Assembly (NCBI RefSeq): GCF_028882255.1
Contig: NZ_JARBUY010000001.1
Span: 309,975 to 373,974, forward strand
Length of the DNA: 64,000 nucleotides
Reading direction: 5' to 3'
From: Maribacter polysaccharolyticus
GTDB taxonomy: Bacteria; Bacteroidota; Bacteroidia; Flavobacteriales; Flavobacteriaceae
Each line of letters begins with the position of its first letter. The first letter of the stretch is position 1. Made by a program: the position numbers and the translations under genes. The notes under the pieces are model-generated. The model had not been told where the DNA came from. It saw nothing but the letters and a program-made list of their open reading frames with translations, and searched no databases. This document shows, one piece after another, positions 14,937-23,118 of the stretch.

Positions 14937-17156
14937 ATGAAAAAAGTTTGGATAGGATTTTCCAGTGTAGTAATACTTTCCTTTATTGCCCTGATATGGG
15001 TGGGTACCGAAGTATATCAAACACAACCGCCGATACCGGAAACAGTAGTGATTGCCGAAACCGGTGAAACGGTCTTAACAAAAAGCGACATACAAATAGG
15101 ACAGAATGTATGGGAATCGATAGGGGGCATGGAAGTAGGTTCCATTTGGGGCCACGGAAGTTATGTAGCACCTGACTGGACGGCCGATTGGATCCATAAG
15201 GAAGCGGTTTTTATGCTCAACGCCTGGGCAAAGAAGGACTATAATTCCACCTACGACGATTTGGATGTGGAGCGTAAGGCAGCCTTAAAAGCCCGTTTGA
15301 TCAAAGATATAAAGACCAACACCTATAACCCTGATAATAAAGGTATAACAATTTCCCAAGCCCGTTTTGACGCCATTGCGAATAATTCAAAACACTATGC
15401 GGATATCTTTTCGAACGGACACGAAAAATATGCGATTCCAGAAGGTGCCTTGGTAGACACCGAAAAGCTGGCACAGCTAAATGCCTTTTTATTCTGGACG
15501 TCATGGGCAGCAAGTACCAATAGACCCAATAAGGAGTATACCTATACCTCCAATTGGCCGCACGAACCCCTGATCGACAATACCATTACACCCGATTCAC
15601 AAATATGGTCAGGATTTTCGATTGTACTTCTATTATTGTTCATTGGGGCATTGAGCTATTATTATATTCGAAACCATGAAAAGGGCGATGCGCTATTGCA
15701 TCCAGAAAATGACCCCTTGGACAAGCTCGTACTTACAAAATCACAGAAATCCGTTTTAAAATACTTTATCGTTATTTCCTTGTTGATCGCACTTCAGGTG
15801 GTTTTGGGGGCTTTAACCGTACACTATACCGTTGAGGGACAAGCATTCTTCGGATTCGATTTATCCAGTTTTTTACCCTATTCCATCACAAGGACATGGC
15901 ACACACAATTGGCCGTCTTTTGGATTGCTGCCACATGGTTGGCAACAGGATTGTTCCTAGCCCCTATGATCAGTGGTAAGGAAATGAAATTTCAGGTTTT
16001 CGGAATCAATTTCCTATTCATAGCCCTATTGGTCATCGTACTCGGCTCGCTATTGGGGGAGTGGTTGGGCATCCATCAATTTCTGGATTTAACCACCAAC
16101 TTCTTTTTTGGTCACCAAGGGTATGAATACATGGACCTTGGAAGATTCTGGCAGATTTTCCTAGGCATCGGTTTGGTATTATGGGTACTTATGGTGGGTA
16201 GACACGTCTTGTTTGCCATTCGCAAGAATGACGATTCAAAACATTTATTGATCATCCTTTTGATCTCTGTGATCGCTATCGGCATGTTCTTCTTCTCCGG
16301 ATTAATGTATGGGGAAAACAGTAGTTTACCGGTAATCAATTATTGGAGATGGTGGTTGGTACACCTTTGGGTAGAAGGATTTTTCGAAGTTTTTGCCACG
16401 GTGATCATTGCTTTTATCTTCTTGAGGATGAAAATCCTTTCGGCAAAAACAGCAGGAAGGGCCTCCATTGCCTCGGCAACTATATTCTTGGCAGGAGGAA
16501 TCATCGGAACACTGCACCATTTGTACTATTCAGGGACCCCTGTACAGGCTATCGCTTTAGGGGCGACATTCAGTGCGCTGGAGGTAGTACCCCTTACCCT
16601 AATGGGCTTTGAAATACGTGAAAACTGGAATTTGTTGAAGTCCAAGGAATGGATCCAAAATTATAAATGGCCCATATTTTTCTTTATAGCGGTAGCTTTC
16701 TGGAATATGGTAGGCGCAGGGGTGTTTGGCTTCCTGATCAATCCCCCGATTGCCTTGTACTACATACAAGGATTGAACACCACGGCGGTACACGCCCATA
16801 CGGCTTTATTCGGTGTATATGGTCTGTTGGGAATGGGATTCATCATCATTTGTTTGCGATTCTATTCCGATAGGGTGTGGGATTCCATAAAACTTAAAAG
16901 AGCCTTCTGGTGGCTGAATATCGGATTGGTTGCCATGGTCGTTTTGAGTTTGTTGCCGGTAGGGATCATACAAGCCTATACTTCGATTACTAAAGGATAT
17001 TCTTTTGCCAGGGATGCGGAATTATTGTATTCACCAACCGTACAGACCTTAAAGTGGTTACGTATGATCGGTGATGTGATCTTTTCTGTCGGAATATTTT
17101 ATTTCTGCTGGTTTACCGTACAGGAAACGATCTATTGTCTCAAAAAAAGAAATTAA
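14937..17156 (+). CDS. norB: Quinol-dependent nitric oxide reductase (qNOR), single-subunit NorB/NorZ
   Basis: The 739-residue membrane enzyme has the NorC-like N-terminal extension fused to the NorB catalytic core. One N-terminal helix and a periplasmic domain carry G-H-G-S-Y-V-A-P-D-W (about 72-81), but no c-type heme C-x-x-C-H, which is the mark of the quinol-using form. The core has about 13 helices with conserved heme and FeB ligand motifs T-R-T-W-H-T-Q-L, W-L-V-H-L-W-V-E-G, G-T-L-H-H-L-Y-Y and H-A-H-T-A-L-F-G. It reduces 2 NO to N2O with quinol electrons at the inner membrane. No nitrite or N2O reductase is nearby, so NO detoxification rather than full denitrification is the simplest role. 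A strong terminator follows, so it is a single-gene unit. Confidence 0.95.
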   Translation: MKKVWIGFSSVVILSFIALIWVGTEVYQTQPPIPETVVIAETGETVLTKSDIQIGQNVWESIGGMEVGSIWGHGSYVAPDWTADWIHKEAVFMLNAWAKKDYNSTYDDLDVERKAALKARLIKDIKTNTYNPDNKGITISQARFDAIANNSKHYADIFSNGHEKYAIPEGALVDTEKLAQLNAFLFWTSWAASTNRPNKEYTYTSNWPHEPLIDNTITPDSQIWSGFSIVLLLLFIGALSYYYIRNHEKGDALLHPENDPLDKLVLTKSQKSVLKYFIVISLLIALQVVLGALTVHYTVEGQAFFGFDLSSFLPYSITRTWHTQLAVFWIAATWLATGLFLAPMISGKEMKFQVFGINFLFIALLVIVLGSLLGEWLGIHQFLDLTTNFFFGHQGYEYMDLGRFWQIFLGIGLVLWVLMVGRHVLFAIRKNDDSKHLLIILLISVIAIGMFFFSGLMYGENSSLPVINYWRWWLVHLWVEGFFEVFATVIIAFIFLRMKILSAKTAGRASIASATIFLAGGIIGTLHHLYYSGTPVQAIALGATFSALEVVPLTLMGFEIRENWNLLKSKEWIQNYKWPIFFFIAVAFWNMVGAGVFGFLINPPIALYYIQGLNTTAVHAHTALFGVYGLLGMGFIIICLRFYSDRVWDSIKLKRAFWWLNIGLVAMVVLSLLPVGIIQAYTSITKGYSFARDAELLYSPTVQTLKWLRMIGDVIFSVGIFYFCWFTVQETIYCLKKRN

Positions 17157-17204
17157 AACGAATCGGTCTAGGCCATTTTTCCTGTGCTGAAGGTTATTGG
17201 CTGT

Positions 17205-17250
17205 AAAAAGAAAAGGGGACGTATGTTTTTATACGTCCCCTTTTCTTTTT
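17205..17250 (+). terminator. Strong intrinsic terminator after norB
   Basis: A perfect 20-bp stem runs from 17205-17224 to 17231-17250 across a 6-base loop (17225-17230), with G4/C4 in the middle and A/T tracts at the base. More T residues follow from 17255. The symmetrical A and T tracts would let it act on both strands. Confidence 0.9.
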
Positions 17251-17587
17251 ATTCCTTTTTTAAGGTTTACAGAGGATTCCAAACGCTCGCAGGAGGGGAA
17301 GATACCAAGGGAGGATTCACAATAGGGGTTTAACCCCATTGAAAATAGGGTGTTGTTGTATTTCATCCATTTTTTAACGCCATCCATAGTAGTTCATTAA
17401 AAATTAACACCTATTTCCATACTATAGTTTATATTTATAAAATATCTATAAGTATAGTGCCCAATGATACCCGGTACAGCCCCTGAAAGGAATACTGTGA
17501 TACGATAGAATACGGTCATGCTTTTTACTTATCGATGCTTTTTATTGTAAATTGATGGTCTAAAAACCCTAACAATCCGTAGTAATC
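17251..17587. other. Non-coding interval between norB terminator and fabD
   Basis: No gene is visible in these 337 bases. The only structure noted is a short palindrome GGGGTT-t-AACCCC at 17325-17337. No clear TAnnTTTG box for fabD was found. Confidence 0.5.
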
Positions 17588-18463
17588 ATGCATGCATATT
17601 TATTTCCCGGCCAAGGCACCCAATTTCCAGGGATGGGTAAAGCGCTGTACGAAAAATCACAATTGGCCCGAGACTATTTCAACAAAGCCAATGCCATTTT
17701 AGGGTATTCGATTACCGATGTCATGTTCGAAGGATCGGCGAAAGACCTGAAACAAACTCAATTTTCACAACCGGCCATATTCTTACATTCCTATATTCTC
17801 ACCAAAACCCTTGGCGATGACTTTAAACCCGATATGGTCGCGGGACATTCTTTGGGGGAGATAACCGCTTTGGCCGCCGTGGAATCGTTGGACTTTGAAT
17901 CAGCTATGATACTTATTTCAAAGCGCGCATCGGCCATGCAAAAAGTCTGTAAAAACGACAAAACGGGGATGGCAGTCGTGGTTGGATTGTATGATGTTAT
18001 CGTTCAGGATATCTGTAAACAAGTAGACGGCATCGTTGTACCGGCCAATTTTAATGCGCTGAAACAAGTCGTTATTTCAGGGGAAAAGAAAGCTCTAAAG
18101 GAAGCATGTGACAAATTGAGGCCTGCCGCCCATGCCATCATAGATTTACCGGTTAGTGGAGCCTTCCATTCCCCCTTTATGGAACCCATTGTTGAAGAGT
18201 TCAGTAGGGCCATAGCCGAAACGGAATTCAAAAAACCCAAATGTCCGGTTTATCAGAATATCGCTGGGCGTCCTTGTAGCGATATTGAAATGATCAAGAA
18301 AAACCTCATCGATCAATTGACGCATCCCGTCATGTGGAGACACACAATACTTCATATGGAAGAGGATGGGGCCACTGAATTTACAGAAATAGGTCCAGGG
18401 AATTTCTTAAGGGGACTCGTGCGTCACATTCATAAAAATGTGAAAATCAACGGAATTTCTTGA
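17588..18463 (+). CDS. fabD: Malonyl-CoA:acyl carrier protein transacylase
   Basis: The 291-residue cytoplasmic enzyme begins with the family signature F-P-G-Q-G-T-Q. The nucleophile Ser88 lies in G-H-S-L-G-E, and the later active-site His is in G-A-F-H-S-P-F-M. It moves malonyl from CoA to ACP to start fatty acid elongation. The length is close to the roughly 300-residue norm. The gene stands alone with no other fab gene near, which is common in flavobacteria where fab genes are scattered. The start ATG at 17588 gives the usual short N-terminus before the first beta strand. No unusual residues were seen. Confidence 0.95.
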   Translation: MHAYLFPGQGTQFPGMGKALYEKSQLARDYFNKANAILGYSITDVMFEGSAKDLKQTQFSQPAIFLHSYILTKTLGDDFKPDMVAGHSLGEITALAAVESLDFESAMILISKRASAMQKVCKNDKTGMAVVVGLYDVIVQDICKQVDGIVVPANFNALKQVVISGEKKALKEACDKLRPAAHAIIDLPVSGAFHSPFMEPIVEEFSRAIAETEFKKPKCPVYQNIAGRPCSDIEMIKKNLIDQLTHPVMWRHTILHMEEDGATEFTEIGPGNFLRGLVRHIHKNVKINGIS

Positions 18464-18810
18464 TCCTTTACCTACTTTTCAAACTAATTACTTCATAAAC
18501 AAGTCCTTCTTCAGAAGAAATTTCCCATAGCCGATAATGCCTTTTACAACTTATTCACAATACGCATTTCAGAAATGAAATGGAAAAATTAATTTTAATA
18601 ATTCTTAAAATGTTATTAGTTTTAAGGAATATTCTAATTATTATTCAAAGATCAACCAATAAGTGATGAATAAAATTCAATGAAAATAAAATTTTGTTGA
18701 ATTACCCTTAATACACAAAAATCCAAAAAATGTACCCAAAAGGCATGCCCCTTTAAAAAAGCCTTTGGATATCAAACCTTTAGCAAATAACCGAAATACA
18801 CCCACCAACC
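18464..18810. other. AT-rich non-coding interval after fabD
   Basis: No gene is visible in these 347 bases. An imperfect inverted repeat spans 18674-18703, with AATTCAA (18674-18680) facing TTGAATT (18697-18703) and inner AAAAT facing ATTTT. It could be an operator for the following gene or an AT-rich accident. Confidence 0.4.
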
Positions 18811-20088
18811 ATGACACAACGCAGAAAATTTTTAAAACAAGGGGCCATGGCCATGATGTCCTTGCCCTTAATGTCATTCGACCCCAAAAAAGATTGGTCC
18901 CTAGAACCCTTAAAACATAAAGGGTTGAAGGATGAGGGCTATTGGAAAATGGTACGTAAGCAATTCCCTCTAAAAGAAGGACAGACGTATTTCAATAATG
19001 GGACCATGGGCCCCACTCCGGGTTATGTGTTGGATAAAATGTTCGATCATATGATGCATTGGAATGTCGAAGCGGCTACCGTGGATTATAAAAACGGTTC
19101 AGGTCCCGTTCTCCTTACAGGCTATTTCCCGTATGAGGGTTTACGTATCAAACTAGGCAAGATCATCAATTGTGATTTTAAGGAAATCTCTTTGACTCAA
19201 AATGCCACTTTTGGCATGAACTACGTGGGCATGGGACTCGATTTAAAGAAAGGGGATGAGTTGCTCAACACCAATCAAGAACACGGTGGTGGTTTCGGGG
19301 CATGGCAATTATTGGCCAAACGTAGGGGATGTGTGTACAAACAGGCCACCATTCCGGAACCGGCCAATGACCCTCAAGAAATAGTTGATGCCATTTTTAA
19401 GGAGGTGACCCCAAAGACCAAAGTTATTGCCGTTCCGCATATGGTTTCGGGTTTTGGAACGGTTCTACCGGTAAAGGAAATCTGTAGTGAGGCCAAAAAG
19501 CGTGGTATTTTTACCGTTTTGGACGGGGCACAGTGCGTGGGCCATATTCCCGTCGATGTTAAGGACATTGGTTGTGACGCCTACTATTCGAGTTTACACA
19601 AGTGGCTTCTGGCCCCTGCAGGTAGTGGTTTGCTGTATATCAATAAGGAGGCATCGGAAGCTATTTGGACCACCATTGCCAGTTATAACTGGGACAACCA
19701 CGATGACCCTGGATTCCGTTTAATGCAAAACGGCACGGGTAATGCCGGACTTTTGGCCGGGTATGAAGCGGCGGTGGACTTCTTTAACACCATTGGGCAT
19801 GATCTATGGTTGGGCCGTATCAAGGAACTTGGTATGTACTTAAGGAACGGACTCAAACCCATGAAGCATGTTACCATTTATTCCTCCACCAATGAGGAAA
19901 TGGCGGCAGGTATCACGACCTATGGGGTAAAAGGGATGACCGGACCGGAGCTCCAAGCTTATTTGTGGGAAAAAGAACGTTTACAACCCCGATCAGTAGG
20001 CAGTGAGATGCTGAGACATTCGGTACATATCTATAACTCGAAAGAAGAAATCGATAAGGCATTGACCCTGATTGCAGGTTTGGGTTGA
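18811..20088 (+). CDS. Class V aminotransferase-fold PLP enzyme with Tat-type signal
   Basis: The 425-residue protein opens with T-Q-R-R-K-F-L-K-Q-G and a short hydrophobic stretch A-M-A-M-M-S-L-P-L, a twin-arginine signal, so export in folded form with its cofactor is likely. The class V aminotransferase fold is shown by Y-F-N-N-G-T-M-G-P near residues 64-72, D-G-A-Q-C-V-G-H near 235 and the PLP lysine in S-L-H-K-W. The closest known groups are isopenicillin N epimerase-like and cysteine desulfurase-like proteins. The substrate cannot be told. It stands alone, 26 bases from the convergent rlmF stop. An alternative is that the RR motif is only a weak Tat signal and the protein is retained. 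Confidence 0.82.
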   Translation: MTQRRKFLKQGAMAMMSLPLMSFDPKKDWSLEPLKHKGLKDEGYWKMVRKQFPLKEGQTYFNNGTMGPTPGYVLDKMFDHMMHWNVEAATVDYKNGSGPVLLTGYFPYEGLRIKLGKIINCDFKEISLTQNATFGMNYVGMGLDLKKGDELLNTNQEHGGGFGAWQLLAKRRGCVYKQATIPEPANDPQEIVDAIFKEVTPKTKVIAVPHMVSGFGTVLPVKEICSEAKKRGIFTVLDGAQCVGHIPVDVKDIGCDAYYSSLHKWLLAPAGSGLLYINKEASEAIWTTIASYNWDNHDDPGFRLMQNGTGNAGLLAGYEAAVDFFNTIGHDLWLGRIKELGMYLRNGLKPMKHVTIYSSTNEEMAAGITTYGVKGMTGPELQAYLWEKERLQPRSVGSEMLRHSVHIYNSKEEIDKALTLIAGLG

Positions 20089-20114
20089 TATTCTGGCCGG
20101 GGTTACCCGTATTT

Positions 20115-20990
20115 CTACCTAAACCACCATACAACCATGCGACTTTTCTTTTGTCCCTGGGACATAGGTATGATATGGTAGTCCGCTTTCGATTTCGTTA
20201 GCTGTTTTTCAATCCTTGGGAGATTATCGGCCTTGGAAACCAAACTGGAAAATACCCTTACCCGATCTTTAAATTGAATACTTTCCTTTATCAACCTTTT
20301 AATGAAAAGAGCTTCCCCTCCATTACACCATAATTCATTTGCCTGTCCCTCAAAATTTAGGGCCAAGTCCTCTTTGTCATAACTTCCCTCCAATTTAGTG
20401 CGCTTTCTTAAAGCACTTTTTAGGGCTTCTTCCTTAGAACTATGGAAAGGTGGGTTACAAACCGTAAAATCAAATAGTTCATCGGTCTGTATTATATTTT
20501 TGAACAGAAATCCTTTATTGACTTGATGGCGAATCGCTATCAAATCTTTCAACGCTTTTGTTCGCTCCACATTCGTTCTGGCGATTTCTACCGCTCTGAC
20601 ATCACTTTCGGAACCGACCATTTTCCATTTGAAGTGTTGTGCCCCTAGGATGCAATAGATTCCATTTGCCCCTGTACCTATATCCAGTCCATGCAATTGT
20701 CGATCCCCTGTAATATTCAACTTATCATGTAGAAAATCACGAAGGTGCAAAAGATAATCCAATCGCCCGGGAATGGGAGGAATGAGATACCCTAAGGGCA
20801 AATGATATTCCTCCAGGTTAAAATCGGCAAGTAGTATCGCCTTATTCAATTCATAAACAGCCGAAGAAGAACCAAAATCTATGGTCTCTTCCCCATTGGG
20901 GTTGAAAACAATGTGTTGCTGTAACATAGCGTCATGTCCAGACAATTTCTTCAGATCATATCTGCCATGATATGGGTTATGTGCATGCAT
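20115..20990 (-). CDS. rlmF: 23S rRNA (adenine(1618)-N6)-methyltransferase RlmF
   Basis: From the ATG at 20990 the product is 291 residues. It begins with the RlmF signature H-N-P-Y-H-G-R-Y-D, has the S-adenosylmethionine site G-L-D-I-G-T-G-A-N-G-I-Y, and the N6-adenine catalytic motif N-P-P-F-H-S-S near residues 178-184. It methylates A1618 of 23S rRNA in E. coli numbering. A longer in-frame start at 21065 adds 25 residues not expected in the family. A perfect -7 box on the minus strand, TACCTTTG at 21003-20996, lies within that extension and nearly touches the ATG, so the message may have almost no leader. Convergent with the aminotransferase gene. Confidence 0.92.
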   Translation of the reverse strand: MHAHNPYHGRYDLKKLSGHDAMLQQHIVFNPNGEETIDFGSSSAVYELNKAILLADFNLEEYHLPLGYLIPPIPGRLDYLLHLRDFLHDKLNITGDRQLHGLDIGTGANGIYCILGAQHFKWKMVGSESDVRAVEIARTNVERTKALKDLIAIRHQVNKGFLFKNIIQTDELFDFTVCNPPFHSSKEEALKSALRKRTKLEGSYDKEDLALNFEGQANELWCNGGEALFIKRLIKESIQFKDRVRVFSSLVSKADNLPRIEKQLTKSKADYHIIPMSQGQKKSRMVVWWFR

Positions 20991-21122
20991 GAAGGCAAAG
21001 GTATGGCATTTAAAGATCAATCCATGCCCTAATCCAAATGCAACAAACAATCCAGGATACCCCATTAAGTCTTTAAAAAGTAGGGGATACCGCTGATTTT
21101 TAAGATTTTCAACTAATTATTC

Positions 21123-21151
21123 TTTGAGCCGATATAAAGCCCTTACCTTTG
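21123..21151 (+). promoter_or_regulatory. Bacteroidetes-type promoter of the FKBP gene
   Basis: TTTG (21123-21126), a 17-base spacer and TACCTTTG (21144-21151) match both consensus boxes perfectly. This is the clearest promoter in the window. The start codon lies 42 bases downstream. Confidence 0.7.
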
Positions 21152-21193
21152 CCGTCAACTTTAAATTAAGTCAAATAATTGTAAATTAAGTTT

Positions 21194-21622
21194 ATGGGTA
21201 AAGTAAAGGCCAACGATACGGTCAAAGTACACTACACGGGAAAATTGGGTAACGGTCAAATTTTTGATAGCTCTATAGACAGGGAGCCTTTAGAGGTAAC
21301 CTTGGGACAAGGAGCTTTGATACCTGGTTTTGAAAAAGGCCTGATCGAAATGGAGGTCAATGAAAAAAAGACCATTAACATTGCAAAAGAGGAAGCGTAT
21401 GGAGACGTACAAAAAGAACTTTTTCAACGGGTCAATAAAGAAGATCTTCCAGAAGGCATTGTACCCGAAGTGGGCATGGGGCTTGTAGCCAAAAATCCAG
21501 ATGGTAGTGAGCAGCCCTTGCGTATTGCCGAAGTAAACGAAACCGATATTGTCATTGACGCCAACCACCCTTTGGCCGGTCATGATTTGACCTTTGAACT
21601 GCAATTGGTCGAGATCAAATAA
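21194..21622 (+). CDS. FKBP-type peptidyl-prolyl isomerase, SlyD/SlpA-like
   Basis: The 142-residue cytoplasmic protein has the FKBP domain split by an IF (insert-in-flap) chaperone domain, as in SlyD and SlpA. Markers are V-H-Y-T-G-K-L, G-Q-I-F-D-S-S, the proline-pocket strand G-Q-G-A-L-I-P-G-F-E-K-G-L, and N-H-P-L-A-G-H-D-L-T-F at the C-terminus, typical of the SlyD branch. It lacks the His/Cys-rich metal tail of E. coli SlyD. It would assist folding by prolyl isomerisation. It has its own strong promoter and a terminator directly after the stop, so it is a single-gene unit. Confidence 0.92.
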   Translation: MGKVKANDTVKVHYTGKLGNGQIFDSSIDREPLEVTLGQGALIPGFEKGLIEMEVNEKKTINIAKEEAYGDVQKELFQRVNKEDLPEGIVPEVGMGLVAKNPDGSEQPLRIAEVNETDIVIDANHPLAGHDLTFELQLVEIK

Positions 21623-21653
21623 ATTCGACAGGATCATTAAAATCTGAATATTT

Positions 21654-21683
21654 AAAAGGAAGGTGAATTACCTTCCTTTTTTT
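21654..21683 (+). terminator. Intrinsic terminator of the FKBP gene
   Basis: AAAAGGAAGGT (21654-21664) pairs with ACCTTCCTTTT (21670-21680) across a 5-base loop. The T run continues to 21683. It lies 31 bases after the stop codon. Confidence 0.88.
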
Positions 21684-21810
21684 GTTTCCCATAATCAACC
21701 TGATCATTACAAGCCCCTCCCTTTAAAAGAAGGGTATTGCTTTCTTTCCCCAAAGTTCGAAAATCCCTTTTTCAGACCAATAACACCCTATTATAGACCA
21801 ACTATTCCTG

Positions 21811-21849
21811 AGGTAGATCATGTACCTTAGCTGGTTATACAATCTACCT
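21811..21849 (+). repeat. 8-bp inverted repeat directly before the universal stress gene
   Basis: AGGTAGAT (21811-21818) and ATCTACCT (21842-21849) are perfect inverted copies 23 bases apart, and the second ends 5 bases before the ATG at 21855. A weak -7-like TACCTTAG (21823-21830) lies between them. It may be a leader hairpin over the ribosome-binding region or a pair of operator half-sites. Confidence 0.45.
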
Positions 21850-21854
21850 GTCAT

Positions 21855-22661
21855 ATGAGCATTTTAGTAGCCACGAATTTTTCCGAGACATCGGATAATG
21901 CCATCGCATATGCGGCCAATTTAGCGCAAGAATTCAAAACAAAACTAGTCCTGTTCAATGCTTTCAAACTTCCGATCCATGCGTCCAATGCAAGATTATC
22001 GGCGACTTACGTTGAGAATTTAATCGATAAGAATAAACATAAATTAAAGGGGATTGCTTCAGAACTCACCAAAAAATTCGGGATTGAGACAGCCTCCGAG
22101 TGCAGTTTTTCAAGTTTGGACCAGGAATCGGACCGGCTAATGAAGGCATATGGCTCTCGATTATTGGTTATCGGGATGTCCCCTAAAACCATGGAACAGA
22201 ATTTATTGGGGAACCCTACTACGACCTTGATAAGCATGAAACGTTTTCCCGTATTGGCCATTCCGGTAAACGCAAAATTCTCGGGCGTGAAAAAAATCCT
22301 TTTCGCCTGTGACCTGTTGCAGGAAATCCCGGTGAAAACCTTGGCCGAATTACGTCGGGTAGCCGTACATCTCAAATCGGAAGTTACCGTCTTTTATGTT
22401 GAGCAAAAATTAAGTGAATTACAGCCGATTTCCCATGATAACATCGACAAAGGTTTGGAAGACCTGACTCTTTACTATAAGAATGTAAAATCGAATACGG
22501 TCATTGAGGCTTTGGAAAATGAAATCCGAAGATCGGAATCGGAGTTATTGGTGATGATTCCAAAAAAATATGGTTTTTGGGAATCCTTGATCCATAAGAG
22601 TAAGACCCGGGAAATGGCCTCAGGCCTGAACATTCCATTATTGTCCATTCCTATTGCATAG
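21855..22661 (+). CDS. Universal stress protein, two tandem UspA domains
   Basis: The 268-residue cytoplasmic protein has two Usp domains, about residues 1-140 and 148-268. The first begins S-I-L-V-A-T-N-F-S-E-T-S-D-N-A and ends with L-V-I-G-M-S and F-P-V-L-A-I-P-V. The second begins K-K-I-L-F-A-C-D and ends I-P-L-L-S-I-P-I. The ATP-binding G-x2-G-x9-G-S/T pattern is poor in both, so it may be of the non-ATP-binding class. Such proteins support survival under energy or oxygen limitation in other bacteria. It stands 458 bases before pflB and could share a low-oxygen response, but that is only suggested by position. Confidence 0.88.
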   Translation: MSILVATNFSETSDNAIAYAANLAQEFKTKLVLFNAFKLPIHASNARLSATYVENLIDKNKHKLKGIASELTKKFGIETASECSFSSLDQESDRLMKAYGSRLLVIGMSPKTMEQNLLGNPTTTLISMKRFPVLAIPVNAKFSGVKKILFACDLLQEIPVKTLAELRRVAVHLKSEVTVFYVEQKLSELQPISHDNIDKGLEDLTLYYKNVKSNTVIEALENEIRRSESELLVMIPKKYGFWESLIHKSKTREMASGLNIPLLSIPIA

Positions 22662-23118
22662 GGCCAAGAAGTACTTACCGGGATGAACGTGGATATGCCA
22701 TCCTTTATAAAAGCCTCCCGGTCTTTTACGTTGAAAGCATTTCGCTCAAAAAAGTTCAATGCCTTTGTCCTACAAATAAAGGTTAGCGATATTTTATGGT
22801 CTAAAAAGGCTGTATTATGCCTTAAAAAACACCCTCAGTATGGAATCAATAAGAAGGAATATGGCGATTTTTATAAAACTTGTGCTTTTTACCGTCCCTT
22901 TTCCACACCTATCAATATGCTAAATTAACAGTAATATATCCTATATTACCCTTCACTGAAAAAAGCAAAAAAAAATTTCTTTTGGTACCCCTATGTTTTA
23001 AACGCTTTAGCCCTAATCCCTTGTAAAAAAGGCAGTTTCATGACATTTATCAGTTTTCTAAGTTTTTATATGTCCTAATTTTGGCCCCTTAAAACGATCA
23101 AACAATACAAATTTTAAA
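22662..23118. other. Non-coding interval with the pflB promoter
   Basis: No gene is supported in these 457 bases. An 81-codon open frame at 22683-22928 has no family resemblance and atypical composition. TTTC (23055-23058), 17 bases and TAATTTTG (23076-23083) form a likely pflB promoter. No FNR-like palindrome was found by eye. Confidence 0.5.
23055..23083 (+). promoter_or_regulatory. Probable pflB promoter
   Basis: TAATTTTG (23076-23083) fits TAnnTTTG, and TTTC 17 bases upstream is a near match to the -33 TTTG. The coding start follows about 35 bases later. Confidence 0.5.

Noticed and set aside
22683-22928. 81-codon plus-strand frame before pflB
   Set aside because: Unusual Lys/Phe/Ser-rich composition, no domain and no promoter. 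It is probably non-coding.
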